Assembly: GCF_003994465.1 (NCBI RefSeq)
Contig: NZ_RZNX01000006.1
Span: forward strand, 1-64,000
DNA length: 64,000 nt
DNA from: Paenibacillus zeisoli
GTDB lineage: Bacteria > Bacillota > Bacilli > Paenibacillales > Paenibacillaceae
Direction: 5' to 3'
Position numbers and translations under genes: made by a program. Below the pieces are notes generated by a model. That model did not search any database. It was not told the DNA's origin and worked only from the letters and a program-made list of their open reading frames with translations. Shown here piece after piece: positions 38,063 to 48,248 of this stretch; within the stretch, counting starts at the first letter, position 1, and every line of letters starts with the position of its first letter.

Positions 38063-41000
38063 ATGGACAACTTTGTTCACCTGCATGTGCATAGTGAATA
38101 CAGCCTGCTGGATGGAGCGGCCAGAGTGGAAGATCTGGTCAAAACAGCAGCCGGATTTGGGATGAATGCACTTGCGCTTACCGATCATGGGGTGATGTAT
38201 GGGGCAGTGCCCTTTTATAAATTATGCAAGGCACACGGGATCAAGCCAATCCTGGGATGTGAGATGTACTTTACGGCAGGCTCACGCAAGGAGCGGGGCA
38301 GCCGCAAAGATCAGCCTATCTATCATTTGATCCTGCTTGCCAAGAATATGACCGGCTACAAGAATCTGATGAAGCTGTGCTCGATCGGCCATCTGGAAGG
38401 CTTTCATTATAAACCGAGAATCGATTGGGAGGTTCTGAATCAATACAGCGAGGGTATCATCGCGCTAAGCGCTTGTCTTGGCGGAGAAGTTCCCCAGCAT
38501 CTGCTGCATGGAAGATATGAAGAGGCCAAGAGAGCGGCGCTTCGGTATAAGTCCGCCTTCGGGGAAGACTTCTACCTGGAGCTTCAGGATCACGGACTAA
38601 CTGAGCAGAAGAAGGTCAATCCGCTGCTTGTGCAGCTGGCTGAAGAGACGGGCGTCAGTCTGGTCGCCACGAATGATGTTCATTATTTGGAGAAGAAGGA
38701 TGCCGAGGTCCAGGATGTGCTAATCTGCATCGGTACGGGGAAGACCGTAGAGGATGAAGAGCGGTTCAGGATTCCTACGGATCAGCTGTATCTAAAAGAC
38801 GCACAGGGAATGCAAGCTTTGTTCCCGCATATCCCGGACGCGATTGCCAACACTTCGGTTATCGCGGATAAATGTAATCTTGAGCTTGAATTTGGCCGTC
38901 ATATTCTTCCTGCCTATCAGCCGATCCCGGAAGGAAAGAGCGCAGGAAGTTATCTGGCCGAGCTCTGCCGGGAAGGGCTGTCCGCCCGCTACAGCAGCTC
39001 TCCTCGCTGGACTGACGCAGAGCTTAGGAAAGAGCTCGAAGAGAGGCTGGAGTATGAGCTTGGTGTTATTGAACGAATGGGGTTCTCCGATTATTTCCTG
39101 ATCGTATGGGATTTCATTGCTTATGCGCACCGAACCGGAATTGCTACAGGACCGGGCCGCGGATCTTCAGCGGGCAGTCTGGTGGCTTATGTTCTCAAGA
39201 TTACAGATGTGGATCCGATGAAGTATCATTTGCTCTTTGAACGCTTTCTCAATCCGGAGCGGGTAACCATGCCGGATATCGATATTGATTTCAGTGATGA
39301 ACGGCGGGATGAGGTCATCGCTTACGTCGTGGACAAATACGGTACGGAGCATGTGGCCCAGATTATTACCTTCGGTACGATGGCGGCCCGTGCAGCGGTT
39401 CGGGATGTCGGAAGGGCTCTGAATGTGCCGTTCGGAGATGTGGACAAGGCGGCCAAGCTCATACCAGGAAGCCTTGGAATCAGCATCCAGCGTGCTCTGG
39501 AGCTCAGTCCGGATCTGAAAGCCATGTATGAATCGCAGCCCCGGGTAAGAGGGCTTCTGGACATGGCGAAGAAGGTTGAAGGCATGCCGCGCCATGCTTC
39601 AACCCATGCGGCAGGTGTAGTGATCTCCCGTGATCCGCTGACCGATGCCGTTCCGCTGCAGGAAGGCAGCGAGACGACGGCGCTGACGCAGTACACGATG
39701 GAAAGTCTGGAGTCGATAGGCCTTCTGAAAATGGACTTTTTGGGACTGCGCACCTTATCGATTATCGAGCGGTGCCTGCGCTGGATTCAGGAGCAGACCG
39801 GAGAGCAGCTGGATTTCCATCACATTTCCGATCATGATCCACTCACCTACGAGCTGCTTGGCCGCGGAGAGACGACCGGGGTGTTCCAGCTGGAATCTGC
39901 CGGGATGCGGCGTGTGCTCAGGGACCTGAAGCCATCCGAATTTGAAGATATTATTTCGGTACTGGCTCTGTATCGTCCTGGTCCTATGGAGTTTATCCCC
40001 AAATACATTGGAGGGAAGCATGGCCTTGTGGAAGTGGAGTATCCGCATCCAGATCTTGAACCGCTGCTCGCCGATACGTACGGGATTATTGTATATCAGG
40101 AACAGATTATGAAGATCGCCTCGTCTATGGCCGGCTTTTCTCTCGGGGAAGCGGATCTGCTTCGCAGGGCTGTCTCGAAGAAGAAGCGGGAAGTGCTGGA
40201 CGAGCAGCGGGAACACTTTGTATCCGGAAGTTTGAAGCAAGGATACAATCAGGAAGACGCAAATGCGGTCTACGATATGATCGTCCGTTTTGCGGACTAT
40301 GGATTTCCTCGTGCCCATGCGGCGGCTTATGGCGTACTTGCCTTCCAGACCGCTTACCTGAAGGCCCATTATCCCGTTCATTTCATGGCTTCCATGCTTA
40401 CCGCCGTGATGGGCAGCCACAGGAAGGTGGCAGAGTATATCGTCGAATGCCGGCGAATGGAGATTAAAGTGCTGCCTCCTGACGTGAACTACAGCGGAGT
40501 GCTGTTCACTCCGCAGCCCGCCGATGAGCCGGGGGCTCCCGGGGTCATCCGGTTCGGCCTTGCAGCTATCAAGAACGTAGGTACCCAGGCGATGGAGAGC
40601 ATTCTTCGCGTCCGCAAGGAGCGTCCCTTCGACAGCCTGCTTGATTTCTGCCGCCGGGTAGATCTTAGAGTCTGCAACAAGCGTGTCATTGAGTCTCTGA
40701 TTCAGGGCGGCGCTTTCGATGCGCTTCCGGGTCACCGGGCGCAGCTGCTGGCCATGCTGGACGAGACGGTAGAGGCCGCACTCAAGTGGCGTAAAGAGCG
40801 CGATGATCTGCAAATTCAGTTATTTGACTTCGTAGAGACACCCAACTGGGAAATTGAGTATCCGGATATTCCAAAGTTCAGTGCAGTGCAGCAGCTGGAT
40901 TTCGAGCGTGAGCTGCTGGGTCTCTACCTGTCGGGTCACCCGCTGGATGATTATGATCATCTGCTGGACGCAGACGGGATCGACCGGCTGATGAACCTTG

Positions 41001-41749
41001 CGGAAGCCCCGGATGAGAGCAAGACAGTGGTTGCCGGGATGGTCGTGTCGATCAAGACCATCACGACCAAGCAGGGCAAAGCCATGGCCTTCATGGAACT
41101 GGAGGATCAGATCGAGCGCAGCGAGGTCGTGCTGTTCCCGGAAGTGTGGAACCGCAGCCGCGCCCTGGTCGAGAAGGGCGCGCTGCTAGCCCTGCGTGCC
41201 ACCGTGCAGCAGCAGGACGAGGGCTTCAAGCTGCTGGCCGACGAAGTCGCCCCGCTGAGCGAAGAAGCCCTCGGGCAGCTGCGCCTTGCCCGGCGCACGC
41301 GCGCGCCGCAGGGCGCACGTCAGCCGGGCAACGCGCCGGCGAACGCACGCAGCAGCGCAGCCGCAGGCCGCGGGCCGGGCAACGCGTCCGCGCAGGGCAG
41401 CGCCGCAGCGAAGCCAGCGCGGCGCCCGGAACCTCCGCAGCCGCAGCGCAGCAGCGCGGCAGCGGCAGGTTCACCCGGCGCCGCTTCGGGGGCGCCGGGC
41501 AGTGCCGGGAAGACCCCTGCAGGGCAGCGGGTCTTCATCAAGATTGCGGCCGCGGCGGAGCATGCGGCCATGCTGGAGCAGCTGAAGGAGCTGCTCCAGA
41601 AGCACCCCGGGTCCATGACCACGGTGCTGTTCTATGAGAGCTCCCAGAAGCTGCTGGCGCTGAGCGATCGTTACCGGATCAAGCCCTCGCCAGAGCTGTT
41701 CCGTGAAATTGAGCGGCTGCTCGGCCCGGAGACTGTAAGAGTAAGGTAG
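38063..41749 (+). CDS. dnaE: DNA polymerase III subunit alpha DnaE
   Basis: DnaE is the second replicative polymerase of Firmicutes, which extends RNA primers before hand-over to PolC. The PHP domain starts at the N-terminus (HLHVHSEYSLLDG, LTDHGVMYG). The catalytic core has the Asp pair in PDIDIDFSDERRDEVI near 415 and QLESAGMRRVL. A tandem HhH and an OB-fold segment (about 990-1060) follow. An Ala/Pro/Gly/Arg-rich linker (about 1076-1152) then separates a terminal domain beginning VFIKIAAAAEH. GGAGGAA precedes the ATG. The linker DNA is far more GC-rich than the rest. Confidence 0.97.
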   Translation: MDNFVHLHVHSEYSLLDGAARVEDLVKTAAGFGMNALALTDHGVMYGAVPFYKLCKAHGIKPILGCEMYFTAGSRKERGSRKDQPIYHLILLAKNMTGYKNLMKLCSIGHLEGFHYKPRIDWEVLNQYSEGIIALSACLGGEVPQHLLHGRYEEAKRAALRYKSAFGEDFYLELQDHGLTEQKKVNPLLVQLAEETGVSLVATNDVHYLEKKDAEVQDVLICIGTGKTVEDEERFRIPTDQLYLKDAQGMQALFPHIPDAIANTSVIADKCNLELEFGRHILPAYQPIPEGKSAGSYLAELCREGLSARYSSSPRWTDAELRKELEERLEYELGVIERMGFSDYFLIVWDFIAYAHRTGIATGPGRGSSAGSLVAYVLKITDVDPMKYHLLFERFLNPERVTMPDIDIDFSDERRDEVIAYVVDKYGTEHVAQIITFGTMAARAAVRDVGRALNVPFGDVDKAAKLIPGSLGISIQRALELSPDLKAMYESQPRVRGLLDMAKKVEGMPRHASTHAAGVVISRDPLTDAVPLQEGSETTALTQYTMESLESIGLLKMDFLGLRTLSIIERCLRWIQEQTGEQLDFHHISDHDPLTYELLGRGETTGVFQLESAGMRRVLRDLKPSEFEDIISVLALYRPGPMEFIPKYIGGKHGLVEVEYPHPDLEPLLADTYGIIVYQEQIMKIASSMAGFSLGEADLLRRAVSKKKREVLDEQREHFVSGSLKQGYNQEDANAVYDMIVRFADYGFPRAHAAAYGVLAFQTAYLKAHYPVHFMASMLTAVMGSHRKVAEYIVECRRMEIKVLPPDVNYSGVLFTPQPADEPGAPGVIRFGLAAIKNVGTQAMESILRVRKERPFDSLLDFCRRVDLRVCNKRVIESLIQGGAFDALPGHRAQLLAMLDETVEAALKWRKERDDLQIQLFDFVETPNWEIEYPDIPKFSAVQQLDFERELLGLYLSGHPLDDYDHLLDADGIDRLMNLAEAPDESKTVVAGMVVSIKTITTKQGKAMAFMELEDQIERSEVVLFPEVWNRSRALVEKGALLALRATVQQQDEGFKLLADEVAPLSEEALGQLRLARRTRAPQGARQPGNAPANARSSAAAGRGPGNASAQGSAAAKPARRPEPPQPQRSSAAAAGSPGAASGAPGSAGKTPAGQRVFIKIAAAAEHAAMLEQLKELLQKHPGSMTTVLFYESSQKLLALSDRYRIKPSPELFREIERLLGPETVRVR
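41290..41520 (+). other. GC-rich low-complexity segment encoding a disordered DnaE linker
   Basis: About 230 bases with very high G+C and repeated GCAGC/GCGC words encode a chain almost only of Ala, Pro, Gly, Arg, Ser and Gln. Neighbouring DnaE domains have ordinary composition. Several long reading frames in the other five frames here are only a consequence of stop-codon poverty. Confidence 0.8.
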
Positions 41750-41847
41750 GTTTAGGGTATATTACCAAATAAGAGACTCTCCTGGATTGGCATCATTAAG
41801 GAATATAATTCCAGTCAAGCCAACATAGAATGTTCGTGTACCTGCAT

Positions 41848-41887
41848 ATAGCGGCGAAAGCCTATGCTCCCTTGGCTCCGCCGCTAT
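41848..41887 (+). terminator. GC-rich hairpin after dnaE, possible terminator
   Basis: ATAGCGGCG/CGCCGCTAT form a perfect 9-bp stem around a 22-base loop in the gap between dnaE and the next gene. There is no clear T tract, so it may stabilise the transcript rather than end it. Confidence 0.4.
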
Positions 41888-41978
41888 CTCCCTCTGTTGC
41901 GGGAAAATTGAAGATTATGTTATCATTACTCTATTATACGGGCTCGAAACTGAAGGTTAGGGGGCTTTGGAATAGGAC

Positions 41979-42167
41979 ATGTGGACAGTAATCTATATTG
42001 CGCCTACCGCAAGAATTGCGGACAGGATTAAGCACAAGCTTATGGAAGAAGGCTTTCTTGTCCAAACACGTCCTGTCAATTTATCCAAACAGCAGTTTGA
42101 AATTCTGGTACCTTCCGGAGAACTTGAAGAGGTACAAGAAGTACTGAATTCCATCTTGCATCCATGA
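41979..42167 (+). CDS. Small conserved protein of unknown function
   Basis: The 62-residue protein MWTVIYIAPTARIADRIKHK... has alternating strands and helices suggestive of a ferredoxin-like fold, as in DUF2007-like small proteins. Ribosome binding is weak: an AGGA touches the ATG, and AGGGGGC is 13 bases away. It sits before accD, where it may be part of the same transcript. I cannot assign a function. Confidence 0.65.
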   Translation: MWTVIYIAPTARIADRIKHKLMEEGFLVQTRPVNLSKQQFEILVPSGELEEVQEVLNSILHP

Positions 42168-42251
42168 GATCAGGGTGAAGCAGGATGATGCTATATAGGA
42201 TTAACTGTGCAAGACACGGCAGAGCAAATTAATGGCTGGAGAGGTGTAGTT

Positions 42252-43145
42252 GTGTTTAAAGACTTATTCCAGAAAAAAAGGAAGTACGCGACCCTTCCGT
42301 CAGAAAGACATGGTCGTGATATGACCGCAGATCAAGCAGATCGCCCGAGGCGTGAGATTCCCGAAGGGCTGATGAACAAATGCGGCAGCTGCGGAGCTAT
42401 TCAATACAGCAAAGAACTGGACAAGAACCTGAAGGTATGTCCTAACTGTGGTTATCATATGCGCCTAAATGCCATGGAACGGATTCGTTATCTTCTGGAT
42501 GAAGACAGTTTCGTAGAATACGATGAAGATCTTGTGTCTGAAGACCCGCTTGGGTTCCCGGGATATGCAACGAAGCTGGAGCAGCAGACCCTCAAGTCAG
42601 GACTGCGTGAAGCCGTAGTAACCGGACAGGGCACAATATCGGAACTTCCTGTTATTGTGGCTGTCATGAGCTTTGACTTTTTCACCGGAAGTATGGGTTC
42701 TGTTGTTGGGGAGAAGATCACCCGAGCTATTGAAGCTGCAACAGAAAGCCGACTTCCGCTTATTATTTTCTCCACTTCGGGCGGTGCCCGGATGCAGGAA
42801 AGTATACTCAGTCTTATGCAGATGGCGAAGACAAGTGCAGCACTCGCCCGTTTCAACGAGCAGGGCGGTCTATATATCTCGGTGATTACGGATCCGACTA
42901 CCGGAGGCGTTTCCGCCAGCTTTGCTATGCTTGGAGATATTATTATCGCCGAGCCGGGAGCCGTATTTGGCTTCGCCGGACGAATTGTCATCGAGCAGAC
43001 CATCCGCCAGAAGCTGCCGGATGACTTCCAGACAGCGGAATTCAATCTGCAGCACGGCCAGCTGGATCTGGTTGTGCACCGCAAGGAAATGAAGAGTGTA
43101 TTAGCCAAGCTGCTGGAGCTGCACACAGTGAAAGGAGGAGATTAA
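42252..43145 (+). CDS. accD: Acetyl-CoA carboxylase carboxyltransferase subunit beta
   Basis: AccD and AccA form the carboxyltransferase that makes malonyl-CoA for fatty acid synthesis. The protein of about 297 residues has the N-terminal zinc finger (KCGSCG near residue 39, KVCPNCGYH near 60) and the crotonase-like core with [12 protein letters not shown] and [14 protein letters not shown]. The longest frame begins at 42207. Family N-termini start at [12 protein letters not shown], so GTG 42252 behind GGAGAGGTG is the likely start. accA follows without a gap. Confidence 0.95.
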   Translation: MFKDLFQKKRKYATLPSERHGRDMTADQADRPRREIPEGLMNKCGSCGAIQYSKELDKNLKVCPNCGYHMRLNAMERIRYLLDEDSFVEYDEDLVSEDPLGFPGYATKLEQQTLKSGLREAVVTGQGTISELPVIVAVMSFDFFTGSMGSVVGEKITRAIEAATESRLPLIIFSTSGGARMQESILSLMQMAKTSAALARFNEQGGLYISVITDPTTGGVSASFAMLGDIIIAEPGAVFGFAGRIVIEQTIRQKLPDDFQTAEFNLQHGQLDLVVHRKEMKSVLAKLLELHTVKGGD

Positions 43146-44108
43146 GTGGCGGGAGAAATGCCCTTTGAAACACCTCTGGTAGAGATGCGCAAGAAGATAG
43201 ACGAGCTGAAGCAGTTCGGAGACGAGAAAGGGATTGATTTCAGTGATGAGATCACCCGTCTGGAAGAACGATACCGCGAGCTCGAAGAGGGGATTTATAG
43301 TGCAATTTCCCCTTCCCAGAAGATGCATCTGGCCAGAAATCATCAGCGTCCGACTTCACTTGACTTCATTCAATTGATCTTCACTGATTTCATTGAGCTT
43401 CATGGAGACCGGCTATTCGGGGATGACCTTGCCATTGTAGGCGGCATTGCCAAGCTGAATGACACTCCCGTTACCGTTCTGGGCCAACAGCGCGGGAAGG
43501 ACACCAAAGATAACATTGCCCGTTTCTTCGGCAGTCCGCATCCGGAAGGGTTCCGTAAAGCGCTGCGTCTGATGCAGCAGGCCGAGAAATTTGGTCGTCC
43601 AATTATTACCTTTATCGACACCAAAGGAGCTTATCCCGGAATTACGGCAGAAGAAAGAGGCCAGTCTGAAGCGATCGCCCGCAACCTTCGGGATATGGCT
43701 TCCCTTCGTGTGCCTGTGATCTGTGTGGTCATTGGTGAAGGCGGAAGCGGCGGTGCACTTGCTCTGGGCGTAGGCAACCGCGTACTGATGCTTGAGAATG
43801 CCATCTATTCCGCCATCTCTCCTAATGGAGCTGCTTCTATTCTGTGGAAGGATGCTTCTAAGGCCGATCAGGCGGCAGAAGCGATGAAGATTACCGCGCA
43901 GGATCTGCTTGAGATGGAAGTGATTGAAGAAATTGTTCCTGAACCCAAGGGCGGTGCTCATAAAGATTACGAAGCTGCTGCCGAGAGCATTAAATCTTCG
44001 GTGGTCCGTCATCTGAATGAATTAAGTTCTAAAACTGCGGATGAGCTTCGCGAAGAACGCTACCAGAAGTTCCGTAAAATCGGGAAATTTGGCGTCGCCA
44101 AGAAATAA
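43146..44108 (+). CDS. accA: Acetyl-CoA carboxylase carboxyltransferase subunit alpha
   Basis: The 320-residue partner of AccD has the conserved [43 protein letters not shown], and the acyl-binding [15 protein letters not shown]. Its start codon is GTG, directly after the accD stop, with GGAGGA within the end of accD. In B. subtilis pfkA follows accA; here pyk comes next. Confidence 0.96.
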   Translation: MAGEMPFETPLVEMRKKIDELKQFGDEKGIDFSDEITRLEERYRELEEGIYSAISPSQKMHLARNHQRPTSLDFIQLIFTDFIELHGDRLFGDDLAIVGGIAKLNDTPVTVLGQQRGKDTKDNIARFFGSPHPEGFRKALRLMQQAEKFGRPIITFIDTKGAYPGITAEERGQSEAIARNLRDMASLRVPVICVVIGEGGSGGALALGVGNRVLMLENAIYSAISPNGAASILWKDASKADQAAEAMKITAQDLLEMEVIEEIVPEPKGGAHKDYEAAAESIKSSVVRHLNELSSKTADELREERYQKFRKIGKFGVAKK

Positions 44109-44249
44109 AGCAAAAATCATTATAGATTTTGTCCAGCTGGGTAATGATTTAATATGACAAAGTTCCTATACAAATTCTTGATTCTGTAGTAGATTTAATT
44201 GTTGGAAAAAGAAGATAAAGAGAGAAACCCTAAAACGGAGGAAACCCAA

Positions 44250-45671
44250 ATGCGTAAAACGAAAATTGTATGTACTATCGGTCCTTCCAGTGAGTCTTTG
44301 GAGAACACGAAGAAACTGATTCTTGCGGGAATGAACGTAGCCCGTCTCAACTTCTCTCATGGAGATTTTGAAGAGCACGGCAACCGAATCAAGACGATTC
44401 GTCAAGCCAGCAAGGAGCTTGGAAAGTCTGTTGCAATTCTGCTTGATACCAAAGGTCCTGAGATCCGTACCGGCAAATTGGCAGTTGAACCGATTGAATT
44501 GGTACAAGACGAGTTCATCACTCTGACTACTGAAGAAATTCTTGGCGACAAGGACCGTATTTCAGTAACTTACAGTGAGCTTCCAAATGACGTAGAAGTA
44601 GGGTCCACGATTCTTATCGATGATGGTCTGATCGGCCTTACCGTAGTAGACATTCAAGGTACTGAGATCAAATGCCGCATTGTTAACGGCGGAACAATCA
44701 AGAGCAAGAAGGGTGTTAATGTACCGGGCGTACATATTTCCCTGCCGGGTATTACAGAGAAGGATGCGAACGATATCATCTTCGGTATCGAGCAAGGCAT
44801 TGACTTTATCGCGGCTTCTTTCGTACGTAAAGCAAGTGACGTTCTTGAAATTCGTGAGCTTCTTGAGAAGCACAACGCGACTTATATTCAAATCATCTCC
44901 AAAATCGAGAACCAGCAGGGTGTCGATAACTTGGATGAAATATTGGAAGTGTCCGACGGACTGATGGTAGCCCGTGGTGACCTCGGTGTTGAAATCCCGG
45001 CTGAAGATGTACCTTTGGCTCAGAAGACTATGATTGAGAAATGTAATCGCGTAGGCAAGCCGGTAATTACTGCAACTCAAATGCTGGATTCCATGCAGCG
45101 CAACCCAAGACCAACACGCGCAGAAGCGAGTGACGTGGCCAATGCAATCTTTGATGGCACGGATGCCATCATGTTGTCTGGTGAGACAGCTGCCGGTAAA
45201 TATCCGGTTGAATCTGTACTTACCATGTCCCGTATTGCTGAGAAGGCTGAGTCCGCTTTGAAATACCGCGAAATTTTCGAGAAACAAAGCCATGCTCAAC
45301 AGACTACAGTGACTGAAGCAATCAGCCAAGCGGTAGCGAATTCTGCTCTCGACTTGAACGCGAAAGCGATCATCACTTCAACCGAAACAGGATACACAGC
45401 TCGCATGGTATCCAAATATCGTCCGCAATCTCCAATTATTGCAGTGACAACGGTTGACCAAACATTGCGTCGTCTTGCACTGGCATGGGGCGTAACACCA
45501 GTTAAAGGCGAACAAGCTTCTTCTACAGATGAGCTGTTCGATTGCGCTATGAAGGGCGGAGTAGAATCCGGTCTAGTTAAAGAGGGAGATCTGGTAGTCA
45601 TTACTGCAGGTGTTCCACTGGGTCGTTCCGGTTCAACCAATCTGGTGAAAATCAGTCAAATCCGGGGCTAA
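44250..45671 (+). CDS. pyk: Pyruvate kinase
   Basis: Pyruvate kinase makes pyruvate and ATP from phosphoenolpyruvate. The 473-residue protein starts [14 protein letters not shown] and has the active-site block [21 protein letters not shown] near 240 and [23 protein letters not shown]. It ends at VKISQIRG without the extra C-terminal PEP-utiliser-like domain of the 585-residue B. subtilis enzyme. The frame is open from 44199, but GGAGGAA before ATG 44250 decides. Confidence 0.96.
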   Translation: MRKTKIVCTIGPSSESLENTKKLILAGMNVARLNFSHGDFEEHGNRIKTIRQASKELGKSVAILLDTKGPEIRTGKLAVEPIELVQDEFITLTTEEILGDKDRISVTYSELPNDVEVGSTILIDDGLIGLTVVDIQGTEIKCRIVNGGTIKSKKGVNVPGVHISLPGITEKDANDIIFGIEQGIDFIAASFVRKASDVLEIRELLEKHNATYIQIISKIENQQGVDNLDEILEVSDGLMVARGDLGVEIPAEDVPLAQKTMIEKCNRVGKPVITATQMLDSMQRNPRPTRAEASDVANAIFDGTDAIMLSGETAAGKYPVESVLTMSRIAEKAESALKYREIFEKQSHAQQTTVTEAISQAVANSALDLNAKAIITSTETGYTARMVSKYRPQSPIIAVTTVDQTLRRLALAWGVTPVKGEQASSTDELFDCAMKGGVESGLVKEGDLVVITAGVPLGRSGSTNLVKISQIRG

Positions 45672-45699
45672 TCTTATATTTTGAATTTGGAACTTACAC

Positions 45700-45743
45700 A
45701 AAGCAATGGAGCAACCGGCAGCGGCGAACCATTGCTTTTTGTT
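45700..45743 (+). terminator. Terminator after pyk
   Basis: AAAGCAATGG/CCATTGCTTT form a 10-bp stem around a 19-base loop and end in T5. Confidence 0.88.
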
Positions 45744-45792
45744 ATGATACGATGGACCTGAAATCTAAGATCAATCAGATAGGAGCGCGCAT

Positions 45793-46296
45793 ATGGGTAC
45801 ACAACATCGAGGCGAGGGAAGAAGCAGCAGCTGGTTCAAGGCAGAACTTCGGGTACGGTATCAGGAGACGGACCAGATGGCTGTCGTCTATCACAGCAAC
45901 TATCTGGGCTGGTTCGAGATGGGAAGGACGGAGATGATTCGTCAGCTGGGATTTGATTACAGGGCGATTGAGCAGGAAGGTGTTCTTCTTCCGGTTATTG
46001 ATGCGAATCTGCAGTTCAAGCTGCCTGCCCACTATGATGATCAGATCACCGTCTTTACTCGGGTAACCTCATTCTCTCCACTGAGGCTGGGCTACGCTTA
46101 TGAAATTAGACGCATCCTGCCTGCTGAGAACGACATAGAGGGGGCCATCGACGGTTCAGAACCGCTGCCTGGTGAACTGCTTGTGACGGGTTCTACGAGT
46201 CACGTCTGGGTCACGAAGGACTGGAAGCCGGTAAGGCTGGATAAAAAGCTTCCGAACCTGTACAATGCTCTTGATAGCATATTATTAAGAGCATAA
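45793..46296 (+). CDS. Acyl-CoA thioesterase (4HBT/YbgC family)
   Basis: The 167-residue hotdog-fold protein has the catalytic pattern RYQETDQMAVVYHSNYLGWFEMGR, with the acidic residue of the 4-hydroxybenzoyl-CoA thioesterase family. It has a polar N-terminal extension. A weak insertion near residue 105-125 (LPAENDIEGAIDGSEPLPGE) is unusual for the small family. AGGAGCG precedes the ATG. It probably shares a transcript with fxsA. Confidence 0.86.
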   Translation: MGTQHRGEGRSSSWFKAELRVRYQETDQMAVVYHSNYLGWFEMGRTEMIRQLGFDYRAIEQEGVLLPVIDANLQFKLPAHYDDQITVFTRVTSFSPLRLGYAYEIRRILPAENDIEGAIDGSEPLPGELLVTGSTSHVWVTKDWKPVRLDKKLPNLYNALDSILLRA

Positions 46297-46357
46297 GCTT
46301 CAGAGATGAGGTATAACTCATGTAAGGAGTATGGCTTTCAGGAGAAGGAGCAATCTC

Positions 46358-46750
46358 ATGCGTAAATGGGTATTCCTATGGATTGTAGTTCTGTTGTTTG
46401 TTGAAACTTGGGTCTATTCACAGGTAGGAGAGCGGATTGGCGTGGGCAAAACCCTATTTCTGACTCTCGCTACGTCCATTATCGGCGGACTTATGGTTCA
46501 GTTTGAGGGCCGGAAGGTACTTGAGTCGGTTAAAGGACAGATGAACAATGGACAGATTCCCGGAAGAACGGTTGTTGATGGACTTTGTATATTAATCGGA
46601 GGCCTGCTGCTGCTGATTCCTGGATTCATAACGGATGCAATTGGCTTCACGATGGTATTTCCATTAACCCGGCCTTTGTATAAAATATTTTTAGTCAAAT
46701 GGGTCGCCAAGAAAATGAAGGATGGTACTATAACATTTTTTCGGCGCTAA
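46358..46750 (+). CDS. fxsA: FxsA family membrane protein
   Basis: The 130-residue protein has the FxsA layout: an N-terminal helix, ETWVYSQVGERIGVGKTL, then two more helices, with a conserved LIPGFITDAIGF near residue 85. In E. coli FxsA alleviates exclusion of phage T7 by F plasmids; its role in Firmicutes is unclear. AAGGAGC fits ATG 46358, not the longer frame from 46331. The gene lies between pyk and ytvI, as in B. subtilis. Confidence 0.9.
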   Translation: MRKWVFLWIVVLLFVETWVYSQVGERIGVGKTLFLTLATSIIGGLMVQFEGRKVLESVKGQMNNGQIPGRTVVDGLCILIGGLLLLIPGFITDAIGFTMVFPLTRPLYKIFLVKWVAKKMKDGTITFFRR

Positions 46751-46753
46751 GAG

Positions 46754-46797
46754 AAAAGCCCTCAGCTTCCCGGTTAGGTAGAAGCTGAGGGCTTTTG
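46754..46797 (+). terminator. Bidirectional terminator between fxsA and ytvI
   Basis: AAAAGCCCTCAGCTTC/GAAGCTGAGGGCTTTT form a perfect 16-bp stem, with A and T runs serving both strands. Confidence 0.92.
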
Positions 46798-46821
46798 TGT
46801 AATGAGCTTGATGGACATCCA

Positions 46822-47958
46822 TCAATGGAGACGGCCATTCACAATATAATTTCTTAAATCCCGGAATACATTCGCGCGGTTCACAGCCGAAATCACGACA
46901 AAAGTGACAGGCCCGATAATGAGTCCCAGCACTCCGAAGAGCTTAAGGCCTACAAACATCCCAATAAGCGTAGGCAGCGGATCCAGCCCCACACTGCTGG
47001 CCAATACCTTTGGCTCAATCAATTGGCGGGCTATTAAGATAATTCCATAAAGGATGGATAGGCCGATTCCAAGCCGGATATCTCCTGAAAGATAAGCATA
47101 TACGAGCCAGGGAACCATAATCGTTCCAACCCCGAGATAAGGCAGTAGATCAACAAAGCCTATTAACAAGGCAAAGGTAAATGCAGAGTCTACACCTAGA
47201 ATAAGCAGCCCTATAAGCACGATTACAGCGGTTATGGAGATCATGATGAACTGGGCACGCAGGTAGCCGAACAGGGCTTTTTGAAGATCCCCCCATACGT
47301 CCTTCGCTGTCTTGCGGAACGGAAGCGGGACCCAACCTGTCATGGTGCGCATATGACGTTCCCAGTTCTTACCGATGAAGAACGTAGCCAGCATGATCAC
47401 GATGAGGATAACACCCAGGTTAGGGAGTGAGGTTAGCAGGTTCACAATCCCATTCAGGAAGCCGGTGACGATTCGGGTCACCATGGAGCTGATCGTCTCC
47501 GTGGTCCGATTGATATTCTGATTAATGGTATGCTGGTAATCCGGATTATTCTGAATGAACTTGTTGATCTCTCCGATGATATTCTGGATTCCATCACTTT
47601 GAGCCCAATTGGTGAAGAACAACTTCCACTTTTCGATATGCAGATCGAACGACTGGGTAAGATGAATCAATTCTTTCACCGATCGGGTAACCACTGCGGA
47701 TAGGATAATAAAGGCTCCGCCGAAGTACACCAGAAGGCCTAGCGTGACAGCCAGCCATCTTGGCATCTTAAGTTTCTTTTGAAGAAAATGTGTGAATGGA
47801 TTCATAGCATAGGCAATCAGCCAGGCAATCAGGAAAGGGTATACCAGCGGAATAAGCCAGTAGAATGCTAGTCCGATAAGAATGAGAACGGCAATGACCC
47901 AAATCCCTCGAAGTAACCTTTTGACCACAATATTGTCCAAGAAATCAATCTCCTCCAT
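46822..47958 (-). CDS. ytvI: Sporulation integral membrane protein YtvI (AI-2E transporter family)
   Basis: The 378-residue protein has about eight hydrophobic segments. The family pattern appears in YPFLIAWLIAYAMNPFTHFLQ near the N-terminus and LIGFVDLLPYLGVGTIMVPW and KLFGVLGLIIGPV in the C-terminal half. YtvI-type proteins are needed or induced in sporulation. The neighbours (pyk, fxsA, citZ) match B. subtilis ytvI. A probable GGAGGAG site overlaps the first codons (MEEIDF), with the ATG at 47958. Confidence 0.9.
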   Translation of the reverse strand: MEEIDFLDNIVVKRLLRGIWVIAVLILIGLAFYWLIPLVYPFLIAWLIAYAMNPFTHFLQKKLKMPRWLAVTLGLLVYFGGAFIILSAVVTRSVKELIHLTQSFDLHIEKWKLFFTNWAQSDGIQNIIGEINKFIQNNPDYQHTINQNINRTTETISSMVTRIVTGFLNGIVNLLTSLPNLGVILIVIMLATFFIGKNWERHMRTMTGWVPLPFRKTAKDVWGDLQKALFGYLRAQFIMISITAVIVLIGLLILGVDSAFTFALLIGFVDLLPYLGVGTIMVPWLVYAYLSGDIRLGIGLSILYGIILIARQLIEPKVLASSVGLDPLPTLIGMFVGLKLFGVLGLIIGPVTFVVISAVNRANVFRDLRNYIVNGRLH

Positions 47959-48181
47959 GTGATGTCGAGTATTCTACGAATGAACTGGGAGACTATGGAC
48001 CGCAGCTCATCCTCATCTATTAATTATGTTATAGTATGCGGGAAAAGACCGTGTAAAGGCAATAGAAGGCCGAATTAACCACACCTGAAATCGCTTCCAA
48101 AAAAATCTTTATGATTCCGATAAAACAATTTGATTTAGACAGTAGGCGCTAAGATGTTCCCTTGCTCCCCAAAATCCAGTA

Positions 48182-48202
48182 TGATGAAATAAGGTTTCAT
48201 CA
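48182..48202 (+). promoter_or_regulatory. Inverted repeat upstream of citZ
   Basis: TGATGAAA-TAAGG-TTTCATCA is a perfect 8-5-8 dyad about 110 bases before the citZ start and near a TATGAT. It could be an operator. I cannot assign a regulator. Confidence 0.4.
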
Positions 48203-48248
48203 GGTGTAACATCTATCATTGCACACCGTTACTCTTCCAATCTTTCAA

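Noticed and set aside
41146-41637. Reading frames of 82-163 codons overlapping the dnaE linker
   Set aside because: Result of very high GC and few stop codons; the dnaE frame is continuous and conserved at both sides.
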